Source: Streptomyces sp. ISL-11
GTDB lineage: Bacteria; Actinomycetota; Actinomycetes; Streptomycetales; Streptomycetaceae
Direction of reading: 5' to 3'
DNA length: 55,199 nt
Assembly: GCF_018614525.1 (NCBI RefSeq)
Contig: NZ_JAGGOL010000080.1
Coordinates: forward strand, 1-55,199
Shown here: positions 1 through 8,277 of the stretch, in pieces
Layout: the number at the start of each line of letters is the position of its first letter
Position numbering within the stretch: the first letter of the stretch is position 1
The notes under the pieces: generated by a model
Told to the model about the DNA's origin: nothing
What the model saw: the letters and a program-made list of their open reading frames with translations, nothing else
The model's database searches: none
Translations under genes and position numbers: made by a program

Positions 1-265
1 CCGAGGAGGACGCGGCGGCCGCACCCTTCGCCGCCGGGCTTCCGCTCGCGCCGTGGGCCGCCTTCGCGTCCGGCCGGCCGGGGCGCCCGCCCGGCAGCCG
101 TACGCCGCCGTCCGGCTCCGGACCGGCCTCGCGGCGCTTGTCCGTACCCGACGACGGAGCCGGCCGCCCCGGGTCGCTCACGCTCATGCACCCCCCGAGG
201 GTCAGGGCCGCGACGGCGACGGCCGCGATCCTGGTGACGGCTGCGTGAGCTGAGGTGGGGCGCAT
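1..265 (-). CDS. Putative lipoprotein, N-terminal part (runs off the window)
   Basis: A leftward reading frame starts at an ATG (positions 263-265) and stays open to the window edge, so only about 88 residues are visible. The N-terminus has basic residues, a short Ala/Val-rich hydrophobic stretch and the lipobox LTLGGC near residue 27, which predicts lipidation by signal peptidase II and anchoring outside the membrane. The following sequence is a Pro/Gly/Ala/Ser-rich low-complexity linker, usual for actinomycete lipoproteins. No functional domain is reached before the edge, so the function is unknown. It is transcribed away from the metallopeptidase gene in the same direction, about 165 bp downstream of it. 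Confidence 0.6.
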   Translation of the reverse strand, partial: MRPTSAHAAVTRIAAVAVAALTLGGCMSVSDPGRPAPSSGTDKRREAGPEPDGGVRLPGGRPGRPDAKAAHGASGSPAAKGAAAASSS

Positions 266-430
266 GAAGGGGACCGCCTTCGGATCGCGTGGGACAGGCC
301 CCCTGCCCAACTGGCCCCGCCCCGCGCAGGACACGCGCGGCGCGCGGTCACCCGGGGACGGACCGCACCGCACGGGACCGGGCGGCGCCCCGGGGCGGAA
401 TCCCCGGAAATACCGTCCCCCTCCCCCGCC

Positions 431-790
431 TCACCCGTAACCGAGCGCGTGCAGCCGTTCGTCATCGATGCCGAAGTGGTGGGCGACTTCGTGAACGACC
501 GTCACCTCGGTCTCCTCGACGGCCTCTTCCCGCGATGCGCACATCCGCAGCGTCGGACCCATGTAGATCGTGATCCGGTCCGGCAGCACGCCCGCGTACC
601 ACTCGCCGCGCTCGGTCAGCGGCGTCCCCTCGTACAGGCCGAGCAGCTGTGGATCATCCGTCGGGGGCTCGTCCTCGACGAACACCGCGACGTTGTCCAT
701 CAGCCGCGTCAGCTCCGGCGGGATCCGGTCCAGGGCCTCGGCGACCAGTTCCTCGAACTCCTCGCGCGTCATCTCCAGCACGCTCGCCAT
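431..790 (-). CDS. Zincin-like metallopeptidase family protein (119 aa)
   Basis: Small protein of the actinobacterial/proteobacterial metallopeptidase family with a minigluzincin-like fold. The HExxH zinc motif is visible near the C-terminus as HEVAHHFGI, followed by DDERLHALG, where an acidic residue after the motif is the usual third ligand. The N-terminal part (MTREEFEELVAEALDRIP) is the typical start of this family. The longer upstream frame lacks family similarity, so I start at the ATG at 788-790; a second ATG six codons later is also possible. Substrate and role are not known. The gene is followed by an Ala/Pro-rich lipoprotein gene in the same direction and is divergent from the tRNA cluster. 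Confidence 0.8.
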   Translation of the reverse strand: MASVLEMTREEFEELVAEALDRIPPELTRLMDNVAVFVEDEPPTDDPQLLGLYEGTPLTERGEWYAGVLPDRITIYMGPTLRMCASREEAVEETEVTVVHEVAHHFGIDDERLHALGYG

Positions 791-903
791 TGTCCGGCAC
801 GCGCGCGCCGGACGCCGTACCTCGCCGGATGCCGGCCCGGTGGTCCTCCGGCGGCCTCCCGGCACCCCGGCCGGGCGCCGCGCCGGGCCTGAGGGAAACC
901 GTT

Positions 904-933
904 TTGGCGATACCTCCTCGCATCCCATATGCT
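904..933 (+). promoter_or_regulatory. Putative promoter of the tRNA-Glu-Asp-Phe cluster
   Basis: TTGGCG (904-909) and TATGCT (928-933) separated by 18 bp, about 45 bp upstream of tRNA-Glu. This fits a housekeeping sigma promoter; start site not demonstrated. Confidence 0.4.
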
Positions 934-978
934 TCTCACGTCCCCGAGGCGCTGCGAAGCGCCCAGGCGGGCCATTCA

Positions 979-1051
979 GCCCTCATCGTCTAGTGGCCCA
1001 GGACGCCGCCCTTTCAAGGCGGTAGCACGGGTTCGAATCCCGTTGGGGGCA
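979..1051 (+). tRNA. tRNA-Glu (UUC)
   Basis: Complete 73-nt cloverleaf. Acceptor GCCCTCA pairs with TGGGGGC (one G-T), anticodon stem CCGCC/GGCGG encloses loop CTTTCAA with anticodon TTC, and the T arm ACGGG-TTCGAAT-CCCGT is canonical. No encoded CCA. First gene of a three-tRNA cluster. Confidence 0.95.
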
Positions 1052-1090
1052 CGCTGTAACGTGTGCGAGACTAGTGCTCGCACATAGCAA

Positions 1091-1165
1091 GGTCCTGTGG
1101 AGCAGTTTGGAGTGCTCGCCACCCTGTCAAGGTGGAGGCCGCGGGTTCAAATCCCGTCAGGACCG
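1091..1165 (+). tRNA. tRNA-Asp (GUC), copy 1
   Basis: 75-nt cloverleaf with acceptor GGTCCTG/CAGGACC, anticodon loop CTGTCAA (GTC) and a canonical T loop TTCAAAT. The same sequence, including AGCAA just upstream, recurs at 6619-6693. CCA is not encoded. Confidence 0.95.
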
Positions 1166-1222
1166 CTGTGATCACCCTAGGGTGATCGCTTCCCCTAGGT
1201 CTTCGACCTGGGGATACCCCTA

Positions 1223-1296
1223 GGCTGGGTAGCTCAGTTGGTACGAGCGTCCGCCTGAAAAGCGGAAGGTCGCCGGTTCGACCCCGGCCCCAGCCA
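1223..1296 (+). tRNA. tRNA-Phe (GAA)
   Basis: 74-nt cloverleaf: acceptor GGCTGGG/CCCAGCC, anticodon stem CCGC/GCGG with loop CTGAAAA (GAA), T loop TTCGACC. Last tRNA of the cluster and followed at once by a strong hairpin. Confidence 0.95.
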
Positions 1297-1303
1297 CAGC
1301 AGT

Positions 1304-1339
1304 CGTAAGGCCCCGATCCTCTTGGATCGGGGCCTTACG
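1304..1339 (+). terminator. Hairpin terminator of the tRNA cluster
   Basis: Sixteen-base-pair perfect stem (CGTAAGGCCCCGATCC and its complement) with TCTT loop, 8 nt after tRNA-Phe. No U-run, as is common in Streptomyces. It can also act for the leftward strand but sits only 14 bp past the end of the convergent membrane-protein gene, so it probably serves both. Confidence 0.85.
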
Positions 1340-1352
1340 CGTATCCGGGCTC

Positions 1353-2432
1353 CTACGAGGCCGCCGCCGCCACCCTCTCGCGTCCGCCCGGATGGCGGTG
1401 CCGCCAGATCAGGAAGACCGCCGCGGACAGCACCGCCCAGCCGGTCAGCACCAGGAACGGGAAGGCGTGCTGGTGGCCGCCGAAGTAGACGGCGGTGTGC
1501 TGGGCGTTCACGGAGGCGCCCGGCGGCAGCCAGCGGCCGATGTGGCCGAGCAGCGAGGGCAGCATCTGCCAGGACACCGCGCCACCGGAGGACGGGTTGC
1601 CCAGCAGCACCATCAGTCCCCACGTGGGGAGCATGGCCCAGCGGCCGATGAGGGTGTTGAACATCGTGAAGACCATGCCGGACGTGAACATGGTCAGCGA
1701 AAGGATCATCCAGGACTCGCCGAACGGCAGATCCAGCGCGCCCAGCCCCCAGTCCGCGACGGCGGCGATCGAGAAGCCGCCGAGCACCGCGTACGCGAGG
1801 ATGAAGGCGATGCGCTCGGCCGGGTTGAGCCGGCCGGCGTGGACGCTGAGCTGAATGGCGCCGATGAAGCCGATGATCACCGCGGCCAGGGAGATGTAGA
1901 AGAGGGCGAGCCCGCGCGGGTCACCGCGCTGGAGCGGTTTGATGTCCTTCACCGCGACCGGCACCCCGACCTCCTGGCCCACCCGGGGCGCCGTCTCGGC
2001 GAGCACCTGGGCCACGGCGGCGCCGGCGGCGCCCACCACCTCCAGGTCGACACCCGTCAACCGGCCCGCGTCGCCGCGCTCCCGCAGTACGGCGAAGACC
2101 CGCTGTTCGTCGACGTCCACGCGCGCGTGCGCGTAGGAGTCGTAGGCGCGCAGTTCGAGCGAGGCGTTGAGGGCCTTCTCCATGCCCTCGGTGAAGGCCG
2201 CGGCGCGGGGAGTGTCGCGCGCCGCGCCGACCACGGCGGCGGGGATGTGGTGCGGGGTGGGGTCGGCCATGACGTACGTATACGAGCCGGCGAAGAGGCC
2301 GGCGGCGGCCGAGAGGATGAACAGCAGCACGGTCGCCGGCAGAAAGGGCGATGCCTTGAACGCGGCCCAGCGCCCCGGCGGGCGTGTGACGGTGTCATTC
2401 CGGCCCGGAAATTCCTCCCGATCATCAGACAT
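1353..2432 (-). CDS. ABC-2-like/DUF3533 membrane protein (359 aa)
   Basis: Integral membrane protein with the layout of the YhgE/Pip and DUF3533 group, a relative of ABC-2 exporter permeases. One TM segment lies near residues 30-50, followed by a roughly 130-residue extracellular region, then about five TM segments between residues 185 and 350 (starts such as LALFYISLAAVIIGFIGAIQ). No ATPase gene is adjacent, so the partner and the transported substrate, if any, are unknown. The ATG start at 2430-2432 has a short AGG-type ribosome site. It is convergent with the tRNA cluster and divergent from hrpA across 98 bp. Confidence 0.8.
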   Translation of the reverse strand: MSDDREEFPGRNDTVTRPPGRWAAFKASPFLPATVLLFILSAAAGLFAGSYTYVMADPTPHHIPAAVVGAARDTPRAAAFTEGMEKALNASLELRAYDSYAHARVDVDEQRVFAVLRERGDAGRLTGVDLEVVGAAGAAVAQVLAETAPRVGQEVGVPVAVKDIKPLQRGDPRGLALFYISLAAVIIGFIGAIQLSVHAGRLNPAERIAFILAYAVLGGFSIAAVADWGLGALDLPFGESWMILSLTMFTSGMVFTMFNTLIGRWAMLPTWGLMVLLGNPSSGGAVSWQMLPSLLGHIGRWLPPGASVNAQHTAVYFGGHQHAFPFLVLTGWAVLSAAVFLIWRHRHPGGRERVAAAAS

Positions 2433-2530
2433 ACCGACAACCTAAAGCACCTATCCGGGACAAACCTCCCCAGGCCCGGGCGACAATTCATTCGTCAGTC
2501 TTTTCCGCGGGGTGAGATCCTGGGTCCCGT

Positions 2531-5500
2531 ATGTCCAGTCAGCCTGCCCCCGCCCTGCCCGCCCTCCTGGAGCGGCTCCCCGAGCTCATGCTGCGCGATC
2601 AGCAGCGGCTGGGCCGCCGACTCGACGGTGCGCGCCGCATCCGCAAGCCAGAGGCCCGTACGGCCGTCATGGCCGAGATCGCGTCCGACGTCGACGCCGC
2701 CGAGCTGCGCGTCGCCGCGCGGCGCGCCGCCGTGCCCGCGATCGTCTACCCCGAACAGCTGCCGGTCAGCCAGAAGAAGGACGAGATCCTCGCGGCCATC
2801 CGCGATCACCAAGTGGTGATCGTCGCGGGCGAGACCGGCTCCGGCAAGACCACCCAGATCCCCAAGATCTGCCTGGAGCTCGGCCGCGGGGTCAAGGGCC
2901 TCATCGGCCACACCCAGCCCCGCCGCATCGCCGCCCGCACGGTCGCGGAGCGCGTCGCCGAGGAACTGCGCTCGCCGCTCGGCGAGGCGGTCGGCTGGAA
3001 GGTCCGCTTCACCGACCAGGTGGGCGGCGACACGCTCGTCAAGCTGATGACGGACGGCATCCTGCTCGCCGAGCTCCAGACGGACCGCGAGCTGCGCCAG
3101 TACGACACGATCATCATCGACGAGGCCCACGAGCGCAGCCTCAACATCGACTTCATCCTCGGCTACCTGGCCCAGCTGCTGCCCCGGCGCCCCGACCTCA
3201 AGGTCGTGATCACCTCCGCGACGATCGACCCGGAGCGCTTCTCCCGCCACTTCGGCGACGCGCCCATCGTCGAGGTCAGCGGCCGCACGTATCCGGTGGA
3301 GGTCCGTTACCGGCCGCTGCTGGAGGAGGACTCCGAGGACTCCGACCGCGACCAGGTCACCGCGATCTGCGACGCGGTGGAGGAGCTCCGGCGGGAGGGC
3401 GACGGCGACATACTCGTCTTCCTCTCCGGCGAGCGGGAGATCCGCGACACGGCGGACGCGCTGGAGAAGAAGTTCGGCCGCGTCGGGGGTGCCGTCGCGC
3501 AGACCACCGAGATCCTCCCGCTGTACGCCCGGCTGTCCCACGCCGAGCAGCACCGCGTCTTCCAGCGGCACACGGGCCGCCGCATCGTCCTGGCCACGAA
3601 CGTCGCGGAGACCTCGCTGACCGTGCCGGGCATCCGCTATGTGATCGACCCCGGTTTCGCCCGGATCTCCCGCTACAGCCACCGCACCAAGGTGCAGCGA
3701 CTGCCGATCGAGGCCGTGTCGCAGGCCAGCGCCAATCAGCGCAAGGGCCGCTGCGGCCGTACGAGCGACGGCATCTGCGTCCGGCTGTATTCGGAGGACG
3801 ACTTCCTCGCCCGGCCGGAATTCACTGACGCCGAGATCCTGCGGACGAACCTGGCCTCGGTCATCCTCCAGATGACGGCCGCCGGCCTCGGGGACATCGA
3901 GAAATTCCCCTTCATCGACCCGCCGGACCGCCGGAACATCAAGGACGGCGTCGACCTGCTGCACGAGCTCGGCGCACTCGACCCGCTGCAGAAGGATCCG
4001 AAGAAGCGGCTCACCCCGCTGGGCCGGAAGCTCTCGCAGCTGCCCGTGGACCCGCGGCTGGCCCGGATGGTCCTGGAGGCCGACCGCAACGGCTGCGTGC
4101 GCGAGGTGATGGTGATCGCGGCCGCCCTCTCCATCCAGGACCCGCGCGAGCGGCCCTCGGAGAAGCAGGCGCAGGCCGATCAGCAGCACGCCCGCTTCAA
4201 GGACGAGACGAGCGATTTCCTCGCCTTCCTGAACATGTGGCGCTACGTGCGCGAACAGCAGAAGGCGCTGTCCTCGTCGGCGTTCCGGCGCATGTGCAAG
4301 TCGGAGTTCCTGAACTACCTGCGCATACGCGAGTGGCAGGACATCTACTCGCAGCTGCGTACGGTCGCCAAGCAGATGGGCGTCCATCTGTCGGAGGAGG
4401 ACGCGCCCGAGGACCGGGTGCACCAGTCGCTGCTGGCCGGTCTTCTCTCGCACATCGGGCTCAAGGAGACGGAGAAGAACGAGTACCTCGGTGCCCGCAG
4501 CGCGAAATTCGCGATCTTCCCGGGCTCCGCCCTTTTCAAGAAGCAGCCGCGCTGGATCATGTCGGCCGAGCTGGTGGAGACCTCCCGGCTGTGGGCGCGG
4601 GTCAACGCCAAGTTCGACCCGGAGTGGATCGAGCCGCTCGCCGAGCACCTGATCAAGCGCAATTACAGCGAGCCGCACTGGGAGCAGAAGCAGGCGGCCG
4701 TGATGGCGTACGAGCGGGTGACGCTCTACGGCGTGCCCATCGTGACCCAGCGGAAGGTCAATTACGGGCGGATCGACCCGGAGACCAGCCGTGAGCTGTT
4801 CATCCGCAACGCTCTCGTCGAGGGCGACTGGCGTACGCACCACCAGTTCTTCCACGACAACCGGAAGCTGCTGGGCGAGGTGGAGGAGCTGGAGCACCGC
4901 GCCCGCCGCCGCGACATCCTGGTGGACGACGAGACGCTCTTCGACTTCTACGACCAGCGGCTGCCCGACCATGTGGTCTCGGGTGCGCACTTCGACTCGT
5001 GGTGGAAGCACAAGCGGCGCGAAGAGCCGGAGTTGCTCAATTTCGAGCACTCCATGCTCATCAACGAAAACGCCGAAGCCGTCACCAAGGACGACTATCC
5101 GGACTCCTGGCGTCAGGGCCGGCTGAAGTTCAGGGTGACCTATCAGTTCGAGCCGGGCGCGGACGCGGACGGTGTGACCGTGCACGTCCCGCTGCAGGTG
5201 CTCAACCAGGTCTCGTCCGAGGGCTTCGACTGGCAGATCCCGGGCCTGCGCGAGGACCTGGTGACCGAGCTGATCCGCTCGCTGCCCAAGCCGATCCGCC
5301 GGAACTACGTCCCCGCCCCGAACTACGCCAAGGCGTTCCTCGACCGCGCCGTGCCGCTCCAGGAGCCGCTCGTCACCACACTGACCCGCGAGCTCCAGCG
5401 GATGGTGGGCGTCCGGATGGAGCCGGAGGACTTCGACCCCGGCAAGGTCCCCGACCACCTGAAGATCACCTTCCGGGTCATCGACGAGCGCAAGCGGAAG

Positions 5501-6499
5501 ATCGCCGAGGACAAGGACCTGGAGGCGCTGCGGCTGCGGCTGAAGCCCAGGACGCAGGCCGCGATCACCAAGGCGTTCGAGCAGGCCACGGAGGCCACGG
5601 GCGACGGTTTCGGCCCGCGCGGGCCGGAGCAGCGCTCCGGGCTCACCCAGTGGACGGTCGGGACCCTCGCGCGCACCTTCGAGACCCGCCGGGCGGGCCA
5701 GCCTGTCAAGGCGTACCCGGCGCTGGTGGACGAGGGCGCGTCGGTGGCGGTGCGGCTCTTCGACACCGAGGCGGAGCAGCGGGAGGCCATGTGGCGGGGC
5801 ACCCGCCGCCTCATCCTGCTCAACCTCCCCTCCAACCCCGCGAAATTCGCCCAGGACAAGCTCAGCAACCAGCAGAAGCTCGCCCTGTCGGCGAACCCGC
5901 ACGGTTCCATCCCGGCGCTCTTCGAGGACTGCGTCTCCGGCGCGGCCGACAAGCTGATCGCCGCGCACGGCGGCCCGGCCTGGGACGAGGAGTCCTTCCG
6001 CAAGCTCTTCGACTCCGTACGGGCCGACATCGTCGACGCGACGCTGGACACGATCCGCAGGGTGCAGGAGGTGCTGGCGGCCTGGCAGGCGTGCCAGCGC
6101 CGGCTCAAGGCCACGACCTCGCTCGTGCTCGTACCGTCGCTGACGGACGTCAAGGAGCAGCTGGCCGAGCTGATCCGGCCCGGCTTCGTGACCGCCCACG
6201 GCGTGCGCCGGCTTCCGGACCTGCTGCGCTATCTGGTGGCCGTCGACCGCAGGCTGACGCAGCTGCCCACCAACGCCGAGCGCGACCGCACGCGGATGGC
6301 GAAGGTCAAGGAGATGCGGGACGAGTACGCCTGGCTGCTGGAGCAGTTCCCCAAGGGGCGGCCGGTGCCGCAGGAGGCCCTGGACATCCGCTGGATGATC
6401 GAGGAGCTGAGGGTCAGCTACTTCGCACATGCCCTTGGCACGGCCCATCCGGTCTCGGACAAACGCATCGTGAAGGCCATCGATCAGCTGGCGCCGTAG
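2531..6499 (+). CDS. hrpA: ATP-dependent RNA helicase HrpA (1322 aa)
   Basis: DEAH-box RNA helicase of full family length. Walker A GETGSGKTT is near residue 99, the DEAH motif II is near residue 197 (DEAHERS), motif III SAT near 229, and motif VI appears as QRKGRCGR. The helicase-associated and OB-fold regions follow, then the long C-terminal DUF3418 region characteristic of HrpA, not of eukaryotic-type DEAH helicases. In other bacteria HrpA acts on mRNA processing and resolves stalled ribosomes. The ATG at 2531 begins with MSSQPAPALPALLERLPEL; the ribosome site is weak. A GC-rich inverted repeat just after the stop (about 6501-6535) may end transcription before the downstream tRNA-Asp. Confidence 0.95.
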   Translation: MSSQPAPALPALLERLPELMLRDQQRLGRRLDGARRIRKPEARTAVMAEIASDVDAAELRVAARRAAVPAIVYPEQLPVSQKKDEILAAIRDHQVVIVAGETGSGKTTQIPKICLELGRGVKGLIGHTQPRRIAARTVAERVAEELRSPLGEAVGWKVRFTDQVGGDTLVKLMTDGILLAELQTDRELRQYDTIIIDEAHERSLNIDFILGYLAQLLPRRPDLKVVITSATIDPERFSRHFGDAPIVEVSGRTYPVEVRYRPLLEEDSEDSDRDQVTAICDAVEELRREGDGDILVFLSGEREIRDTADALEKKFGRVGGAVAQTTEILPLYARLSHAEQHRVFQRHTGRRIVLATNVAETSLTVPGIRYVIDPGFARISRYSHRTKVQRLPIEAVSQASANQRKGRCGRTSDGICVRLYSEDDFLARPEFTDAEILRTNLASVILQMTAAGLGDIEKFPFIDPPDRRNIKDGVDLLHELGALDPLQKDPKKRLTPLGRKLSQLPVDPRLARMVLEADRNGCVREVMVIAAALSIQDPRERPSEKQAQADQQHARFKDETSDFLAFLNMWRYVREQQKALSSSAFRRMCKSEFLNYLRIREWQDIYSQLRTVAKQMGVHLSEEDAPEDRVHQSLLAGLLSHIGLKETEKNEYLGARSAKFAIFPGSALFKKQPRWIMSAELVETSRLWARVNAKFDPEWIEPLAEHLIKRNYSEPHWEQKQAAVMAYERVTLYGVPIVTQRKVNYGRIDPETSRELFIRNALVEGDWRTHHQFFHDNRKLLGEVEELEHRARRRDILVDDETLFDFYDQRLPDHVVSGAHFDSWWKHKRREEPELLNFEHSMLINENAEAVTKDDYPDSWRQGRLKFRVTYQFEPGADADGVTVHVPLQVLNQVSSEGFDWQIPGLREDLVTELIRSLPKPIRRNYVPAPNYAKAFLDRAVPLQEPLVTTLTRELQRMVGVRMEPEDFDPGKVPDHLKITFRVIDERKRKIAEDKDLEALRLRLKPRTQAAITKAFEQATEATGDGFGPRGPEQRSGLTQWTVGTLARTFETRRAGQPVKAYPALVDEGASVAVRLFDTEAEQREAMWRGTRRLILLNLPSNPAKFAQDKLSNQQKLALSANPHGSIPALFEDCVSGAADKLIAAHGGPAWDEESFRKLFDSVRADIVDATLDTIRRVQEVLAAWQACQRRLKATTSLVLVPSLTDVKEQLAELIRPGFVTAHGVRRLPDLLRYLVAVDRRLTQLPTNAERDRTRMAKVKEMRDEYAWLLEQFPKGRPVPQEALDIRWMIEELRVSYFAHALGTAHPVSDKRIVKAIDQLAP

Positions 6500-6550
6500 C
6501 CGCGGCGGCCGGGCCCGGGGACCCGCCGCCGGGCGGCTCCGGAGATCGGG

Positions 6551-6581
6551 TTCGACCGCACCCCCTGACCTGCTGTAGAGT
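6551..6581 (+). promoter_or_regulatory. Putative promoter of tRNA-Asp copy 2
   Basis: TTCGAC (6551-6556) and TAGAGT (6576-6581) separated by 19 bp, 37 bp upstream of the tRNA. The same TAGAGT box and spacing recur upstream of the tRNA-Gly(UCC) genes. Confidence 0.4.
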
Positions 6582-6618
6582 CTTGTTTCGCAGCCCGCGA
6601 GAGCGGAAAGCGAAGCAA

Positions 6619-6693
6619 GGTCCTGTGGAGCAGTTTGGAGTGCTCGCCACCCTGTCAAGGTGGAGGCCGCGGGTTCAAATCCCGTCAGGACCG
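6619..6693 (+). tRNA. tRNA-Asp (GUC), copy 2
   Basis: Identical over 75 nt to 1091-1165, including the AGCAA upstream. Cloverleaf with anticodon GTC. Here it is a single-gene unit with its own promoter and terminator. Confidence 0.95.
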
Positions 6694-6701
6694 CATGAAT
6701 T

Positions 6702-6737
6702 GAAGGCCCGGATCCCTTTCGAGGGATCCGGGCCTTC
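6702..6737 (+). terminator. Terminator of tRNA-Asp copy 2
   Basis: Sixteen-base-pair perfect stem (GAAGGCCCGGATCCCT) around a TTCG loop, starting 8 nt after the tRNA. Very similar in design to the other tRNA terminators in the window. Confidence 0.85.
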
Positions 6738-6800
6738 TCGCATCCGCGCTTGACTGGGACACGTGCCAGGGGTACCCAGACAGTGGAGGTGCTGCGCTCC

Positions 6801-7058
6801 ATGACGACGACCACCCGCACCGATCCCACCCGGACCGATCTCCAGCGGACCGGCCCCAGGCGGGCCGAGAGCATCCGGCATGAGACGAGGGCGCTGCTGC
6901 GCGCCCACCTCTCGGCCGCCTCGGGGTATCGCCACCTGACCCGGCACTGCGCGGTGTGCCACCGCCTCCTGCGGCTCGCGCAGGAGGCACCCGGGAGCCC
7001 CATAGCCGGCGCCCAGGGGGCCCGGAGGGGCCGGGACGAAGGCCCCCTCGCCGGGTGA
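6801..7058 (+). CDS. DUF6274-type small protein (85 aa)
   Basis: Small basic protein with the core RHETRALLRAHLSAASGYRH and a following HCAVCHRLL segment, which I recognise as a conserved Streptomyces family (DUF6274 as I recall it). The His/Cys pattern H-x-C-x-x-C-H could bind a metal or haem, but this is inference. I start at the ATG at 6801 because GGAGGT lies 10 nt upstream (6785-6790); an ATG 17 codons earlier lacks such a site. The C-terminal 20 residues are Gly/Arg-rich. Role unknown. Confidence 0.7.
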   Translation: MTTTTRTDPTRTDLQRTGPRRAESIRHETRALLRAHLSAASGYRHLTRHCAVCHRLLRLAQEAPGSPIAGAQGARRGRDEGPLAG

Positions 7059-7213
7059 CCAACGGCGGCTGTTCCGGCGGCAGTCGGCTGCCAGGCTGGA
7101 GGCGGCGCCCAGGGCGCCGGGAGCAGTCGTTCCCCCATTACCGCAGCGACACGGTGAGTGACAAGCACGTCGCGCTGTGACGGGAGTCACCGAAAGAGTT
7201 TCAGGAGTGAGGG

Positions 7214-7261
7214 AACTTACCCCTCCCCTACAACAGGTCAATTTAATATGTGCAATTGCAC
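7214..7261 (-). promoter_or_regulatory. Possible leftward promoter with adjacent palindrome
   Basis: Read on the minus strand: palindrome GTGCAATTGCAC (7250-7261), then TTGACC (7236-7241) and TAAGTT (7214-7219) with a 16-bp spacer. The transcript would run antisense to the DUF6274 gene. No product is known; inference only. Confidence 0.35.
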
Positions 7262-7388
7262 TCCACCCGAAAGGGCCCGCCGCGAGGCCGGGGATGCCCT
7301 GGTGTCACCCGGAGGACGCCCCGTCGGCGGCCCGCCGACGGGCCCGGGGAGCGATCAGCCGGGGGACGGCGGGGGCACGGCCGGGCAT

Positions 7389-7428
7389 AAAAAAGATCGC
7401 GCTGGACCCGGCGGAGTCCAGCGCGATC
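7389..7428 (-). terminator. Rho-independent terminator of bldC
   Basis: Twelve-base-pair perfect stem (GATCGCGCTGGA with its complement, 7395-7428), followed on the minus strand by six T residues (7389-7394). This is a canonical intrinsic terminator, rare in this window for having a U-run. Confidence 0.8.
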
Positions 7429-7571
7429 GACGACTCGCCCAAGTCGGTGGGCAGGGAACCCGTTGGGGCGGGTCCCGGTCGCTTGCAGCTGTGGAGCTGG
7501 TGGAGCTTCAATTGGGCGTTCCACCGGGTTGGGGGCCCCGGAAAACGCCCGGCTGTGCGTCAGGCTGTGGT

Positions 7572-7778
7572 TCAGGCTTCGCTGCGCTGCTGCGGAATGC
7601 CCGCCAGCAGGGCGCGGACCTCCGCTTCGCGGTAACGGCGGTGCCCTCCGAGCGTGCGGATGGACGTGAGCTTGCCCGCCTTCGCCCAGCGGGTGACCGT
7701 CTTCGGGTCCACGCGGAACATCGTGGCAACCTCAGCCGGGGTCAGCAGCGGCTCGGCATCAGGGGTGCGAGCGGTCAT
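7572..7778 (-). CDS. bldC: Developmental regulator BldC (68 aa)
   Basis: Small MerR-type winged-helix DNA-binding protein with no effector domain. The HTH and wing are visible in LLTPAEVATMFRVDPKTVTR and WAKAGKLTSIRTLGGHRRYR. Length of 68 aa equals the known BldC. In Streptomyces BldC binds DNA cooperatively as asymmetric head-to-tail oligomers and delays entry into development. The ATG at 7776-7778 has a strong GAGGAGG ribosome site (7785-7791), and an inverted repeat (7796-7817) lies immediately upstream of it in the leader. Single-gene unit with its own terminator. Confidence 0.97.
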   Translation of the reverse strand: MTARTPDAEPLLTPAEVATMFRVDPKTVTRWAKAGKLTSIRTLGGHRRYREAEVRALLAGIPQQRSEA

Positions 7779-8277
7779 GAGCGGCCTCCTCGGGAGAACC
7801 GGACTTGGAGTCGGTTCTTTCCTCTAAATTCTGCACCTTGACCCACGTTGCCCGAAATGGCGGACGCGGGCCGAGTCGGTTATAGGACGAACGGCTTGTC
7901 CTCGGCACTACAACTACACCATCTGTCCAGCCACGTCGGCCAAACCGATGGAATTGCCCTCTCAGGTGTTCAACCTCGACGGAAGCCGATGGACCATGCC
8001 ATAGCGGACAGTCACGCCACCGTGACGATCAGTCACAGCGGGATCAGGGGTCACCAGACCCGTCAAGGAGTGCAATACCGATCTATCCGCCCGTACTTGG
8101 ACGGAAGGAGTCCTTCCCGGACTCCTTGTCCTATTTTGCCACGAGGCCGGGCGATGGGCGCAAGACCTAACGTAAGTGCGTTAGGTCACGGTTGCGGCAA
8201 TGGCCCGGATCGGGACCTAGGTCCTGCGGCGCCCGTCACACGAGCCCCGGCAACCTCTCCATCCCCGGTATGGGACT
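7779..8277. other. 499-bp region upstream of bldC
   Basis: No convincing ORF. It contains the bldC ribosome site and leader hairpin (7796-7817), a hairpin AAGGAGTCC/GGACTCCTT at 8105-8127 and the hairpin at 8164-8187. The length is in keeping with a developmentally controlled promoter; I cannot place the -10/-35 boxes with confidence. Confidence 0.5.
8164..8187 (-). terminator. Inverted repeat, likely terminator of the 278-aa gene
   Basis: GACCTAACG and CGTTAGGTC, nine base pairs around a 6-nt loop, 90 bp past the stop of the upstream leftward gene. It could instead be a regulator operator in the bldC upstream region. Confidence 0.45.

Larger units (their letters stand above)
7059..7571. other. 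513-bp convergent intergenic region between the DUF6274 gene and bldC
   Basis: No protein gene supported. It holds an unusually AT-rich patch (7230-7262) with a 12-bp perfect palindrome and a possible leftward promoter (7214-7241), and the bldC terminator (7389-7428). The 143 bp between that terminator and the bldC stop would be the bldC 3' UTR. Confidence 0.6.

Noticed and set aside
2495..7168. A 1557-codon open frame antisense to hrpA
   Set aside because: The sense frame has perfect DEAH helicase motifs; the antisense product is Arg/Gly/Leu-rich with no domain. It is a result of extreme third-position GC in Streptomyces.
7305..7511. Leftward 68-codon frame after bldC (MKLHQLHSC...)
   Set aside because: It contains the bldC terminator hairpin and U-run, lacks a ribosome site, and has no recognisable similarity.
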